64,000 nt of DNA, taken from positions 344,501 to 408,500 of the forward strand of contig CAJNDS010002122.1 of assembly GCA_905221605.1 (NCBI GenBank), read 5' to 3'. Source of the stretch: Symbiodinium natans. Lineage: Eukaryota > Sar > Dinophyceae > Suessiales > Symbiodiniaceae. A program made the position numbers and the translations under genes. Below, piece after piece: positions 1 to 10,419 of the stretch (position 1 is its first letter; the number at the start of each line of letters is the position of its first letter). The notes beneath the pieces were generated by a model, which worked only from the letters and a program-made list of their open reading frames with translations, was not told where the DNA came from and ran no database searches.

Positions 1-235
1 AATGGGCCGCTCCATCTTAAAACGTTCTGAGACCGTGCTACAAAAACTCTCAACCCTAAACCCCACACCCGTCAAACACCCTCAACCCGTAACCAAAGCC
101 ATAACCCTGAAACCCCGAAACCCAGCAACCCTAGACCCAAAACCCTAAACCCCCTAAACCCAAACCCTAAACACTAAGCCCTAAACCCTAAACCCTAGCC
201 CTAAACCCTAAACCCTAAACCCTAAACCCTGGAAC
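1..235. repeat. degenerate CCCTAAA interstitial telomeric tract
   Basis: Imperfect CCCTAAA/CCCGAAA/CCCTAGA units, cleanest at 170-230. The array in this orientation ends at 235. A 75-bp unique spacer (236-310) then separates it from an array in the opposite orientation, so this is not a chromosome end. Confidence 0.85.
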
Positions 236-315
236 CCGGAAACAAAGAGCAGGTCGCTCGCTACACGCGCCGGCGCACGCTCCGGGCTGCGCAGCGGCTG
301 CCGCAGTGCGGCCAT

Positions 316-670
316 GGTGGAGGGTTTAGGGTTTAGGGTTTAGGGTTTAGGGTTTAGGGTTTAGGGTTTAGGGTTTAGGGTTTAGGGTTTAGGGTTTAGG
401 GTTTAGGGTTTAGGGTTTAGGGTTTAGGGTTTAGGGCTAGGGTTCAGGGCTTCGGGTTTAGGGTTTAGGGTTCAGGGCTAGGGTTTAGAGCTTAGTGTTT
501 AGGGTTTCGGGTTTAGGGTTTAGGGCTAGGGTTTAGGGCTTCGTGTTTAGGGCTTCGAGTTTAGGGTTTGGGGCTAGGGTTTGGGGCTAGGGTTTCGGGC
601 TTAGTGTTTAGGGCTTAGTGTCTAGGGTTTAGGGCTAGGGTTTAGGGCTAGGGTTTAGGGCTTAGCGTTT
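316..670. repeat. TTTAGGG array decaying into variants
   Basis: About 17 perfect TTTAGGG units (to about 435) followed by drifted units (TTCAGGG, TTCGGGC, CTTAGTG, GGGGCTAGGG). A perfect core with a mutated flank suggests an old array that was locally re-homogenised. Confidence 0.9.
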
Positions 671-1199
671 AGTGTTCGGAACGGTTAGGGGGGTGCAGGG
701 AACTGACCTTTCGGGTTCAGGGACTTAGAACCAGGGCTCCACGTCCGGGCCACGCTTGAAAAGCAGCACTTGGAACCAAAGGCTCGATGAAAAGCCCTAA
801 GCCCGAAACCCTCAACCCTCAACCCTAAACCCTAGACTCACAACCCGAAACCCTAAACCCTAAAACCTAAACCCTGAATGAGACCTCAAAGCTGCAAATC
901 CCCCAACCCCGCAGCCAGGCCCTGTCACCCTGCTCGCCTTGCGTGCAAACATCCCAAACCCTCCCAAAAGAGGCCCTGAAGCCACAACAGTTTCTGAAGT
1001 TTAGCGTTTCGGGTTTTAGGGTTTGGGGTTAGGGTTTGGGGTTTAGGGTTTAGGGTTTCGGGTTTTAGGGTTTGGGGTTCAGGCTTTCAGGTTGGAAGGG
1101 GGGCGGGCATTTCGGGCTGGCTTGAGGTTTGCGTCATGCGGGTAGTTCAAGGAGGGCCGGGTTACCTAAGAAGAAGCCCTTAACTGGCCCTTAACCTTA

Positions 1200-1450
1200 A
1201 ACCCGAAACACCCAAGACCCTAAACCCTAAACCCTAAACCCTAAACCCTAAACCCTAAACCTTAAACCCGAAACACTAAACCCAAAAATCCCTCAAAGCA
1301 AAAATCCATTCCGACTGGCCGGGGCTGAGTGTCCTGTCTCCCTTAAGTGGGGTTTAGGGTTTAGGGTTTTAGGGTTTTAGGGTTTTAGGGTTTTAGGGTT
1401 TGAGGGTTTGAGGGTTTGAGGGTTTGAGGGTTTTAGGGTTTTAGGGTTTT
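1200..1450. repeat. facing CCCTAAA and TTTTAGGG arrays
   Basis: CCCTAAA units at 1205-1260 are followed, after about 90 bp of unique sequence, by TTTAGGG, then eight-base TTTTAGGG and TTTGAGGG units at 1351-1450. Adjacent arrays in opposite orientation are the pattern throughout the window. Confidence 0.8.
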
Positions 1451-2039
1451 AGCGTTTTGGGTTGTGGACCCAATTGGAACTTAAGGGAGTCCCTAGTTAT
1501 GGCATATTGGGGTCTCTGGCACATCCACCGGAGCACACATCGTGCACTCTCAAATGGGAAAAGCCCTGAACCCTAAATCCTAAACCCCAAACCCTAAACC
1601 CTAAGCCCTAAACCCTAAACCCTAAACCCATAAGGGTATCCAGACAAAGCCCATTGCGAGGCCCCCGGACTCAGCAGACACCAGCCCGTGACCTTCTCCA
1701 CCTGGTTTGGGGTTTAGGGTTTAGGGTTTAGGGTTTAGGGTCTTTCGGGCTTACAGGGTTTATAGCGTTCATTTTGGGGTTTGTAGGGTTTTAAAGTGTT
1801 TTTGGTGTTTTTTGTGAACTGGATTCCCAGCGTTGAGTTCGGGGTTTAGTGTTCCTGGGGTTTATAGGGTTCATAAGGTTTATAGAGTGTACAGGGTTTA
1901 CAGGGTTTATGGGGTTTGTAGGGTTTACGGGGTTTATAGAGTTTCCATTTTTTGGTGGGGTTTATAGGGCGGGCTTTTAGCACCAAGGCTTCCTAAGCCC
2001 GAAACCCGAGAAGCCCTGCCCCCACAGTGTCTCAAGATG

Positions 2040-2118
2040 AGTTTAGGGTTTAGGGTTTAGGGTTTAGGGTTTAGGGTTTAGGGTTTAGGGTTTAGGGTTT
2101 AGGGTTTAGGGTTTAGGT
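2040..2118. repeat. TTTAGGG array
   Basis: About eleven near-perfect TTTAGGG units abutting a minus-strand coding block that begins immediately to the right. Confidence 0.9.
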
Positions 2119-2376
2119 TATGCTCAGTTCTCTCCCACCATCCTTGTCTTGGATGAAGTGCTGGACGCATCGGGCCAACTCTCCTTTGCACATGCGGTGT
2201 TTTGACTCCGTAGGCCAGCAAGAAAGTACGAGGTCCTGCCGGCGGTATTGCTCTGGAAGGTGGAGGCGGTGATGGTGCTTAGGTCTCTCCAGGCCGTCGT
2301 AAGCCTCGCAGAAGGACCGCTGGTGTCTTTTCTGCGCTGCATCCAGAAGGACCCAGTCCTGAGTGTGGGACATTAA
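2113..2376 (-). CDS. exon-like coding block, possible mobile-element-type protein fragment
   Basis: Open for about 88 codons in one frame with a protein-like composition. A His/Lys-rich core reads ERPKHHHRLHLPEQYRRQDL, followed by a Cys and ESKHRMCK. The spacing P-K-H-H-H...H-L-P...C...E-x-K-H-x-x-K resembles, from memory, proteins present in many copies in dinoflagellates and perhaps transposon-derived. I cannot name the family. The frame stops (TAA) where the telomeric array begins on the left, and on the right it runs out in CCCTAAA sequence. It is probably an exon or relic rather than a whole gene. Coding is likely; the function is unknown. Confidence 0.5.
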   Translation of the reverse strand, partial: LMSHTQDWVLLDAAQKRHQRSFCEAYDGLERPKHHHRLHLPEQYRRQDLVLSCWPTESKHRMCKGELARCVQHFIQDKDGGRELSIT

Positions 2377-2499
2377 AAAATTCCAAGTTTTCAGCTTGAA
2401 CCCCAATCTCTATAAACCCCGAACCCTAAACCCTAAACCGACGCACCCTGTCAGGGTGTTGGGCTGAGGGTCTCTTCGAGCCTTGAGAGGGGATATTTT

Positions 2500-2735
2500 G
2501 TCCGAGGTGTGTGTATATATATATGTACACGGAAACATGTGCATGCTGGAAGAACAAAATTACATAAATCAAGCTGAAAATATGTATACGTGTGCACATA
2601 TATATATATATATGTATATGTATGCAACATGCTTTTCTTGATTCACATTGGCATCTGCACATGCAGAAATGCATATGTACACATGTATACATGCACACAC
2701 ACGCACACACACACACACACACGCACACGCACACG

Positions 2736-2781
<46 letters not shown>

Positions 2782-2905
2782 ACCACCCACACACACACAC
2801 ACACACACACACGTATATGTAAATGTATTTATATATGCATTATGTACATACATGTGAGCTGCGTGTATGTATGTGTGTATATATATATATACATACATAT
2901 TTATA
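2500..2905. repeat. compound TA/CA microsatellite
   Basis: (TA)n tracts at 2512-2525, 2599-2620 and 2878-2892 flank a long (CA)n block at about 2693-2812. The apparent ORFs of 76-128 residues here (THTHTH, CVCVCV) are translations of the repeat, not genes. Confidence 0.9.
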
Positions 2906-2954
2906 GGAGATAAAAATGAACTGCGCGCTGGTAGCAAAAATGGCATCCGGACTT

Positions 2955-2999
2955 ACAGCTTCCTCAGGCAAAGGGTCTAGGAGCTGGCGGTGTAGGGAC
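2955..2999 (-). CDS. small exon candidate with GTAAGT donor
   Basis: On the minus strand a polypyrimidine tract and CCCCCCAG acceptor lead into a 45-nt frame, SLHRQLLDPLPEEA, ending at a consensus GTAAGT donor. Both splice signals are visible and the frame is open. The gene it belongs to is unknown. Confidence 0.35.
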
Positions 3000-3043
3000 C
3001 TGGGGGGAGGACATGAGGGCCTCCAGTCTAATGAAGCCCGAAA

Positions 3044-3195
3044 CCCCCTAAACCCTAAACCCTAAACCCTAAACCCTAAACCCTAAACCCTAAACCCTAA
3101 ACCCTGAACCCTGAACCCTAAACCCTAAACCCTAAACCCTAAACCCTAAACCCTAAACCCTAAACCCTAAACCCTAAACCCTAAACCCTAAACCT
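3044..3195. repeat. CCCTAAA array
   Basis: About twenty CCCTAAA units with a few CCCTGAA variants. Facing TTTAGGG units occur at 3325-3410, with unique sequence between. Confidence 0.9.
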
Positions 3196-4133
3196 AACTG
3201 GCTGCCTAGAGAGCCCACGAACCGCAGCAGCCGCCGCAGGAGAGAGCGACCTCGGAGGGCGCAATACTGTTGCGGATGCCAAAAAGCCCTATGTCCCTTA
3301 AGGAGTATTCCACCAAAACTACAGGGTTTAGGGTTTAGGGTTTAGGGTTTAGGGTTTAGGGTTTAGGAGGGTTTAGGGTGGTTTAGGGTGGTTTAGGGTT
3401 GTTTCGGGTTTAGGGTACCATATAGGGATCCTGCATATGATTTAAGGTCTCTTCCTCAATTATCGGGCTCTCTGGGTAACCAGAGGGTGGCGGGATGTGG
3501 CGGGTTTAGTGTTTCGGGGAGCCGCCGACGCCGGAAATCGGAGACGGCGCCCTAAAACGCCCTGACCACCCTCCTGAACCCAAGGCATCGTGGAAGCTGC
3601 CATGGGTTCTTGTTTCAACCCTAACGGTTTAGGGTTTAGGGTTCAGGGTTTAGGGTTTAGGGTTTAGAGTGTAAGAAGCCCACCGGAAACCTAACCCAGA
3701 ACCCTAAACCTTGAACCCAAAATCTCGCGGCCCAAAGCCCTGCAAGCACTAGAAAACCGCAAACCCTAAACCCTCAAGCGCCAAAACGCAGAGTTGGAGA
3801 AGTCAGTCTACTATACTCCCCCTAGAACCTGAATAGAAATAACATTGTTCTATCCTCTTGGGTTTGATATAAACAACAATAAAAGATGATTCCCAAGGGG
3901 GATATAGCCTAAGGTCCCCGCGATCGTCGGCCTTCTGTCCGGGCGCCAGGGCGGCGCTGGCCCTGCCTAGGGTTCAGGGTTTAGGGCTTCAGGGGTTTTA
4001 AGGGTTTTAGGGTTTAGGGTTTAGGGTTTAGGGTTTAGGGTTTAGGGCTACGCGTCAGTTCCTCTCTGAGCATATGCCGACATCAGACGGAGAAATCGCC
4101 TCTGCAACACTCTGTTAAACCGACGACCTTCAG

Positions 4134-4234
4134 GTCAGCAGTGATTTCAGTCTCGACAAGCTTGAAGCGTTGCTGTCTGCAAGCAGCGTTCGGAAATGCT
4201 TTAGGAGCGCTGTCCACAAAACTCTGAGTCCTGG
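4134..4234 (+). CDS. exon candidate, plus-strand gene at 4-7 kb
   Basis: After a TTCAG acceptor the plus strand reads VSSDFSLDKLEALLSASSVR and continues for 34 codons. Amphipathic, protein-like composition. No family recognised. It is the first of a series of plus-strand candidates running to about 7.4 kb. Confidence 0.4.
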
Positions 4235-4284
4235 ACCCGGAACCCTAACCCCAAAACCCTAAGTCGTAGACCCTGAACCCTATT

Positions 4285-4386
4285 CACTTTCAAGAGCGCC
4301 AAAGCTTGCACTCCAAATCGAAACGTGCCAATTGGGACCTCATCATTCTGAAGAAGCCCGAACTTCTGCAATATTCCTTTGACCCT
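4285..4386 (+). CDS. exon candidate, plus-strand gene at 4-7 kb
   Basis: 34 open codons, HFQERQSLHSKSKRANWDLI onward, ending at CCCTAAA sequence. The mixed charged and aromatic composition is unlike repeat translation. Same strand as the preceding candidate. Function unknown. Confidence 0.4.
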
Positions 4387-5067
4387 AAACCCTAAACCCT
4401 TAACCCGAAACCCTAAACCCTGAACCCTAAACCCTGAACCCTAGGGATGTTCCGGCGGCGGGCGCTCTGCGGCCGTCGACTTCTTCGCCGGTAGGGAGGA
4501 GCTGGGCACCTCGGGTTGAGGGCTGTAAGTGTTTAGGGTTTAGGCTTTAGGGTTTAGGGTTTTAGGGTTCAAGGTTCAGGGTTCAGGGTTCAGGGTTTAG
4601 GGTTTAGGGTTTAGGGTTTAGGGCAAGTTTAGGGTTTAGGCGTTTTGGTCCTTGTGGTTTTGGGGGGTTTAGGGCTTCAAGAGGAAGTGCGTCAGAAACC
4701 CTCAACTCGACCCGGGAGTAGCCTAGGAATAGAAAGGGCATCCTTTTGGTTTTTAATGGGGGTTCTAAGGGAACCCCAATCCAAAAACATGAAAAAAAGG
4801 GGCCTTCAACCAGCCTGCATCGGACAGGTTTGGGGTGTTGGAAAGCTGAACCCCAACAACCCGAAAATCCCAAAAACCCAAACACCCAACTCTAAACCCT
4901 AAACCCTAAACTCTAAACCCTAAACCCCTAAGTCACCTCAGCCCTTCGGCCTTCAGGGTTTAGGATTTTAGGGCTTAGGGTTTTGGGGCTTCGAGCTTAG
5001 GGCTAGGGTTTAGGGTTGTTGAAGTTTAGTGTTTAGAGTTTAAGGTTTAGGGTTTAGGGTTTAGGGT

Positions 5068-5099
<32 letters not shown>

Positions 5100-5310
5100 G
5101 TTCCCTTCCTCCGCCCCCCTTCCCCAGTACAAAATTCTTGCTTCATGGGGTACATAAGGTTGGCCGAATTTACGTCCGAAACAAGGCCATAAGGATCCGC
5201 CTCCCAAGGCGCCACCCAAACAGCTCAACAAAGCTCGGCACTAAGTATGGGAACATAAACCCGAAACCCCAAACCCTAAACCCTAAATCCTAAACCCCAA
5301 ACCCAGAACC

Positions 5311-5493
5311 CCCGCGCAAGGTAGCTTATAGAGGGGCTTATAAGTGGGTTATAAGTACAGTTATCATTGGCCAATAAGTACCCCTAAACCCTAAACCCTA
5401 AACCCCAAACCCCAAAGCCCAAACCCTTAACCCTAAACCCTAAACCCCAAACAGTACCACGAACCTCCAAGTAGGGCCCGCGCAAGGTAGCTT
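5311..5493 (+). mobile_element. hairpin element with telomeric insert, flanked by 17-bp duplication (probable introner)
   Basis: The 17-bp sequence CCCGCGCAAGGTAGCTT occurs at 5311-5327 and again at 5477-5493. Between the copies lie one arm of hairpin family 1 (TTATAAGTACAGTTATCATT), about 70 bp of CCCTAAA, and the other end (AGTACCACGAACCTCCAAG). The duplicated target contains AG|GT, so donor (5321) and acceptor (5486) can both come from the duplication. Splicing there would restore the pre-insertion sequence exactly. Confidence 0.65.
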
Positions 5494-5569
5494 GCCAGGT
5501 GCGGCAAGAGTTGGGTCCAGTCGAGTCCGGCGCCTGCCTTGTAGTGCAAGGAGATGGCTTCTTTTGGAG
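5487..5569 (+). CDS. exon between a hairpin element and a telomeric array
   Basis: Starts in the second copy of the 17-bp duplication (GCAAG|GTAGCTT). It reads VACQVRQELGPVESGACLVV and continues QGDGFFWR, ending TGGAG|GTTTAGGG, where the donor GT is supplied by the first unit of the following TTTAGGG array. Product unknown. Confidence 0.5.
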
Positions 5570-5650
5570 GTTTAGGGTTTAGGGTTTAGGGTTTAGGGTT
5601 TAGGGTTTAGGGTTTAGGGTTTAGGGTTTAGGGTTTAGGGTTTAGGGACT
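5570..5650. repeat. TTTAGGG array providing a possible donor
   Basis: Eleven perfect TTTAGGG units directly following the 5487-5569 exon. The junction is AG|GTTTAG. Confidence 0.9.
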
Positions 5651-5871
5651 AGGGCTCAGGGTCCAGAACCCCTTGCACCCCAACTCCTTCATTAAACTTC
5701 CTTGCTTCCGTGCTTGCCATTGAATCCCTCAAGCCTCAGAACCGTCAATCAAAACCTAAACCAATATTCAGTTTAGGGTTTAGGGTTTAGGGTGTAGGGT
5801 TTGGGGTTCGGGGTTTAAGTTTAGGGGGGGGGGGGGGGGTAAGTTTTATGGCTAGGGTTTAGGATTCTGGG

Positions 5872-5997
5872 CGCAAGGAACTTCGAGCCTTGCGAAAAGC
5901 CTCGACCATCCACCCCAGCCCCACTTTCTCCTCCCCGTGGCAGAACATCACACAAGTGGCAGCGGCAGCTGTTGCTACCCGACATAGCCCTCAATAA
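5872..5997 (+). CDS. exon candidate with in-frame stop
   Basis: 42 codons beginning RKELRALRKASTIHPSPTFS and ending ...VATRHSPQ followed by TAA. A single long frame in a non-repetitive block. It could be a terminal exon or read into an intron. Function not recognised. Confidence 0.4.
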   Translation, partial: RKELRALRKASTIHPSPTFSSPWQNITQVAAAAVATRHSPQ

Positions 5998-6549
5998 GCT
6001 ACCGAAGGGCTCTTTTGTAGCACATTTTGGGGGTAGTACACGAGAATCCCCCCCTATAACTAACCCCAAATGGAACTACATTGGAGTCTTTGGGTACATA
6101 GTGGGTACCATCCTTAAACCCGAAGCCGAGGGGCACTTCGGGGGGGGGGGGGGGGGGGGGGCGGGGGCGGGCCTTGGCACCCCCAGAGGGCAGGGCTTTA
6201 GGGTTTTGTTTTTGGGTTTTTTGGGGGGGTTTAGGGTTTGGGGGTTTTAGGGCACTAGTGGGATTCGGGTTTCTACCTGCTTGTGGTTTTGGTGCACTAA
6301 CTTTAGCCGTTAGCTGAAGCATGGATGTTTAGGGTTTGGGTTCTTCCACTTGCCGCAGCCATCGCCCAGCAAGGTTTGGTTTAGGGTTGATTGGTAGGCT
6401 TGGGGGGGGGGGGGGGTTGAGGACATGGTGTCCAAGTAAGCCCCCAGACCTGGAAACTTCAAGAAACCCAGGCAGAGATAAAAAAGGGCCAAGCCAAACA
6501 AGTTGAAGCCTAAACCCTATAAACCCTAAACCCGAAACCCTAAACCCTG

Positions 6550-6675
6550 AAAATCACTGAAGGCCCCTCGAGAAAACTGGCAGCCGCTAAGGCATGCAGG
6601 GCCGAAGCTAGCGCACATGGACACACGGAAAGACAAACAACAGAACTCCTAGAACCTCAGTCACCTCAATCCTGA
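6550..6675 (+). CDS. exon candidate with in-frame stop
   Basis: 42-codon frame KITEGPSRKLAAAKACRAEA continuing to a TGA, lying between two CCCTAAA arrays. Composition is coding-like; no domain recognised. Confidence 0.35.
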   Translation, partial: KITEGPSRKLAAAKACRAEASAHGHTERQTTELLEPQSPQS

Positions 6676-6800
6676 ACCCTAAACCCTAGACCCTAAACCC
6701 TATAATCCTAAACCCTAAACCCTGAACCCTAAACCCTAAACCCTCAACCCTAAACCCTAAACCCTATAATCCTAAACCCTAAACCCTAAACCCTAAATCC

Positions 6801-6887
6801 CATCACTTGGCTGCCCCGCATCGCGCCATTTCTCGAGTTGGTTGACCACGTGGCCCGCAAGCGACGGGTCCTGAAGGCCTGTGCGGG
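6801..6887 (+). CDS. exon candidate
   Basis: Reads ITWLPRIAPFLELVDHVARK then RRVLKACAG, an amphipathic helix-like segment, ending at GCGG|GATAGG (possible GA-type donor). Same strand as its neighbours at 4-7 kb. Confidence 0.4.
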
Positions 6888-6899
6888 ATAGGGGATTAC

Positions 6900-6972
6900 A
6901 TAGGTTTAGGGTTTAGGGTTTAGGGTTTAGGGTTTAGGGTTTAGGGTTTAGGGTTTAGGGTTTAGGGTTTCG
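6900..6972. repeat. TTTAGGG array
   Basis: About ten perfect units between two non-repetitive plus-strand coding candidates, as expected if arrays fill introns. Confidence 0.9.
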
Positions 6973-7243
6973 GCTGGGTTACGAGAGTTTAACTTCAGCT
7001 CTGTGAGGATGCTCCTTGAATATGAATGTATGCATACACACACACACACTTTTTTTGCTCGTGGAATTTCTAAGTTGTGTTTTACGTAACGTAGGCACTT
7101 GTTGCTTGACTTGCTTGCTTATCTCTTTTTTACTAGGATGGCCCTTAAAACCCTCTGAATCATCTTCCGAAATAGGGTCGCCATAGAAGCAATCAAGGAA
7201 AATATATAGACATAGAATGCCCCAAGTTGACCTACCGAGTTAG

Positions 7244-7393
7244 GTTATCGTAGTGAGCCTGGAGCAAGCACTCCTGCAAGAAGACCGCAACGAAAGCACC
7301 ATCAAGGTCGGACCCCGAAAGCTATGCGAACCCGATGCCCATTCATTACGGGAAATCATTAAAAGTACACAAAGGACCCCTGGTATGATTTAA
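7244..7393 (+). CDS. long exon candidate ending in TAA
   Basis: Acceptor GTTAG|GTTATCG, then 49 codons VIVVSLEQALLQEDRNESTI and on through CEPDAHSLREIIKSTQRTPG to a TAA at 7391-7393. This is one of the longest non-repetitive frames in the first 10 kb, with strong coding-like composition. It may be the C-terminal exon of the plus-strand gene at 4-7 kb. Function unknown. Confidence 0.5.
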   Translation, partial: VIVVSLEQALLQEDRNESTIKVGPRKLCEPDAHSLREIIKSTQRTPGMI

Positions 7394-7734
7394 GAAGCCC
7401 TAAACCCTAAACCCTAAATTCTTAAATCCTAAACCCGCTATGTTCCTCATGGAAGGCTCTTTGAGTGGAAGGTCTAGGGGCGGGAGGGGGCGAGGCAAGC
7501 TCGATGACGGGGCTGGCTAAGGTTTGGGGTTTAGGCTTAAGGGTTTAGGGTTTTGGGTTTAGGGCTTAGGGTCTAGGGTCTAGGCCGTAGGGATGAAGTT
7601 CAAGGCAACTTCCTCAGCTAAAGAGATTGAGAAACCAGGACACCCTTCTTGTTTCAGCAGGGCCGAGAGGACACCAAAACCTTTCATAAGTTATTTTACT
7701 TCGAACATCCCCACCCTCTCTTGGTAGAGATACT

Positions 7735-8070
7735 CTGGGGTTGGGCACTCCAGGGAGACTCTGGGCTGCACTCCGGGGGTTGGGCACTCCGGGGGTTGGG
7801 CACTCCAGGGAGACTTGGGGTCGAATCTGGGGCGTGCACTCTGGGCAATCTGGGGTTGGGCTATTCAGGGAGACTCTGGGGTTGGGCACTCCCTCTTGGG
7901 GCTTGGGGTGGGGCACTGCCGGGAGACTCTGGGGCTGCGCACTCCGGGGACACTCTGGGTTTGGGCACACTCCGCGGAGACTCTGGGGTTGGGCACTCCA
8001 GGGAGACTCTGGAGTTGGGCTCCAAGAACACTCTAAAGTTGGGCACTCCAGGACACTTTGGGGTTGGGCA
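7735..8070. repeat. 27-bp G-rich minisatellite
   Basis: About eleven drifting copies of a unit near GGTTGGGCACTCCAGGGAGA + CTCTGG. It is open in several frames on both strands, giving false ORFs of 73-163 residues. There is no reason to call a gene. Confidence 0.8.
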
Positions 8071-8240
8071 CAGGGATGAGCGAGGAGTAGACTGGGCAAG
8101 GAGAAGAGTTCCGGGCGAGGAGAAGAGTTCCGGGCGATGAGAAGAGTTGAGTTTAAAATCTAACAACCCCACACCGAGGGTGGGGAATGACAATGGTATC
8201 CATGTGTGCCACTCGCTCTTTTCGTAATGATTGGCGCCCG

Positions 8241-8384
8241 TCAGAAATGGCCCAGGACAGAATCTGCTCCCTGGTCCCCCGTGTCCAAGACGAACTTCTG
8301 GATCATGGGCTTTAAGCGCTCTTGCCTCTTCAGGCAGTTCTCAGCCGAAGAGCCTTCGGGCTCCGCGGAGAAACGCCCGGAATC
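8241..8384 (-). CDS. exon with terminal stop
   Basis: Acceptor CTAG|GATTCC, then 47 codons with protein-like composition: DSGRFSAEPEGSSAENCLKR, then QERLKPMIQKFVLDTGDQGA and on to a TGA. The plus-strand 60-residue frame over the same bases is probably its shadow, since minus-strand candidates continue leftward and rightward. Function unknown. Confidence 0.5.
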   Translation of the reverse strand, partial: DSGRFSAEPEGSSAENCLKRQERLKPMIQKFVLDTGDQGADSVLGHF

Positions 8385-8434
8385 CTAGAGCAACACCCGT
8401 CAGTGGCTGGAGGGTCCTTAACAACAACACCCCC

Positions 8435-8545
8435 CAAGGTTTAGGGTTTAGGGTTTAGGGTTTAGGGTTTAGGGTTTAGGGTTCAGGGTTTAGGGTTTAG
8501 GGTTTAGGGTTTAGGGTTTAGGGTTTAGGGTTTAGGGTTTAGGGA
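8435..8545. repeat. TTTAGGG array
   Basis: About fifteen units with one TTCAGGG, ending in a C-run; followed by CCCTAAA units at 8647-8705. Confidence 0.9.
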
Positions 8546-8729
8546 ACCCCCCCCACCCCCACCCACCCCAAGACAACCTAAACCGCCCTAAGCCCTAGCC
8601 TAGACCTTCAGATCCCAGGACCCTATATAAACCTTCAGATCCTAGGACCCTAAACCCTAAACCCTAAACCCTAAACCCTAAACCCTAAACCCTAAACCCT
8701 AAACCCTCAGAGCCTGGGACCCCAAACCT

Positions 8730-8795
8730 TCAGACCCTCGAGCCATTAAGAGCCCCACCAAGGTACTCTTCAGGATCCTTAGATAAGGCTCTATA
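8730..8795 (-). CDS. short exon candidate
   Basis: 21 codons YRALSKDPEEYLGGALNGSR V then TGA. Protein-like, same strand as 8241-8384. No family seen. Confidence 0.3.
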   Translation of the reverse strand, partial: YRALSKDPEEYLGGALNGSRV

Positions 8796-9021
8796 GTATA
8801 GGGTTCAAGGTTTAGGGTTTAGGGTTTAGGGTTTAGGGTTTAGGGTTTAGGGTTTGGGGTGTAGCCTAAGCCCCCTAAACCTTGAAGGGTCTTCTAGAGG
8901 CCGAAAACACAAAACCCCTGACCCTACAATGTTTGGCAACCCCTCGAACCCTAAACCGTAAAACCCCCAAACGCCCTTTTCATGCTCAGACCCTCAAGCC
9001 TAAAACCCCAAGCGCCCTTAC

Positions 9022-9432
9022 ATCCCTAAACCCTAAACCCTAAACCCTAAACCCTAAACCCTAAACCCTAAACCCTAAACCCTATAAACCCTATAAACCC
9101 TAAACCCTAAACCCTAAACCCTATAAACCCTAAACCCTAAACCCTAAACCCTAAACCCCATAAACCCTAAACCCTATAAACCTGCCTAAAACCTAACCCT
9201 ATAACCCTAAACCCTAAACCCTAAACCCTAAAACCCTAAACCCTAAACCCTAAACCCTATAAACCCTAAACCCTAAACCCTATAAACCCTGAACCCTAAA
9301 CCCTAAACCCTAAACCCTAAACCCTATAAACCCTAAACCCTAAACCCTAAACCCTAAACCCTATAAACCCTAAACCCTAAACCCTAAACCCTAAAAACCC
9401 TAAAAACCCTAAAAACCCTAAACCCTAAACCC
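9022..9432. repeat. large CCCTAAA / CCCTATAAA array
   Basis: About 400 bp mixing CCCTAAA with nine-base CCCTATAAA units and ending in CCCTAAAAA units. Several unit lengths interleave. Confidence 0.95.
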
Positions 9433-9611
9433 GCCCGCCACCCCTCTCATCTCTGTTGGGGTAGGCGGGCGCAGTCGAGCGCTCAGCGAGACCACGGCAG
9501 GCTCTGCTGGGCTGCAGAGCCTGCCAGGCACACTCCTGAGAGGGTCGCCTAGCTAGAGTCGCCTAGCTCGTCTCAGATAAATATTAGTACCCGAGGGGGA
9601 TCCTTTTTCAA

Positions 9612-10008
9612 TTGCTGGCAACCCTGGCCCTGACCCTGGCCCTGGCCCTGGCCCTGACCGGTCAGGCCCTGGCCCTGGCCTGGCCCTGGCCCTGGCCCTG
9701 GCCCTGGCCCTGGCCCTGGCCCTGGCCCTGGCGCCCTGGCCCCCCTACCCCTGGTCTGGCCCTGGCCCTGGCCCTGGCTCTGGCCCTGGCTCTGGCCCTG
9801 CTGGCCCTGCTGGCCCTGCTGGCCCTGCTGGCCTGCTGCCCCTCCTGGCTGGCCCTGCCTGCTGGCCCCTGCTGACCCTGCTGGCCCTGGCCGGCCCTGC
9901 TGCCTGCTGGCCTTGCTGCCCCGCCCCTGGCCCCTGGCCCTGGCCCTGGCCCTGGCCCTGGCCCTGGCCCTGGCCTGCCCTGGCCCTGTCCCTGGCCCTG
10001 GCCTTAAA
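9612..10008. repeat. CCCTGG hexamer satellite
   Basis: Tandem CCCTGG with CCCTGCTGG interruptions over about 400 bp. Plus-strand translation gives LALALA and PWPWPW runs (87-residue ORF), which I take as repeat translation. It is unrelated in sequence to the telomeric heptamer. Confidence 0.9.
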
Positions 10009-10074
10009 CCCTTGCTATGACCTAGGGGGGGCTTTTACGCAAATGTCCAAGCCAGGCCAGTAAGCAGGGGGGTC

Positions 10075-10419
10075 TTAAACCCTGAAAGGTCCGACCCCTC
10101 GCTTTGACCGCTCTAGTGACTCTGGCCAAGTGAACTTCGGCGTGGGGGGGATTCTTGCAAAACCTGCAGACTCTTCACGCCCTGAATTTTCTGTGAGAGG
10201 GCCCTTCGGCCCAGACCGTCCCCTGCGCAAAACCAGAGGGGGGGGATCCTTTGCCTTGTGCCCCCGAATGACCTCCGAAGTCAAGGGACACCCTTGGCAC
10301 CCCCTCAAAGTAGTCCCAGGCAGTGCTCGACATGCTGCCTTCTGGCCCCAGATGATCTCCGACTTCCTAGTGCCCCAATCAGCCACTGTTCCCAAGTGAC
10401 CCCCCCAAGAAATCGCCAA
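10075..10419 (-). CDS. long open block, coding uncertain
   Basis: 114 codons without a stop on minus. Two related segments are visible (RKSEIIWGQKAACR and LTSEVIRGHKAKDP), so there may be an internal duplication. Plus-strand frames of 79 and 89 codons overlap it, so GC-rich chance openness is possible. No homology recognised. Confidence 0.35.
   Translation of the reverse strand: MAISWGGHLGTVADWGTRKSEIIWGQKAACRALPGTTLRGCQGCPLTSEVIRGHKAKDPPPLVLRRGRSGPKGPLTENSGREESAGFARIPPTPKFTWPESLERSKRGVGPFRV

Noticed and set aside
1-700. Chromosome end (true telomere)
   Set aside because: Arrays are short, alternate in orientation and recur through the whole window with exons between.
2426-2946. ORFs with CVCVCV, THTHTH, YIYIYI
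   Set aside because: Translations of CA and TA microsatellites.
7614-8193. Overlapping ORFs of 73-163 residues on both strands
   Set aside because: Produced by a 27-bp minisatellite without stops; both strands are open equally.
8206-8388. Plus ORF of 60 residues
   Set aside because: Overlaps a better minus frame with acceptor and stop; judged a shadow.
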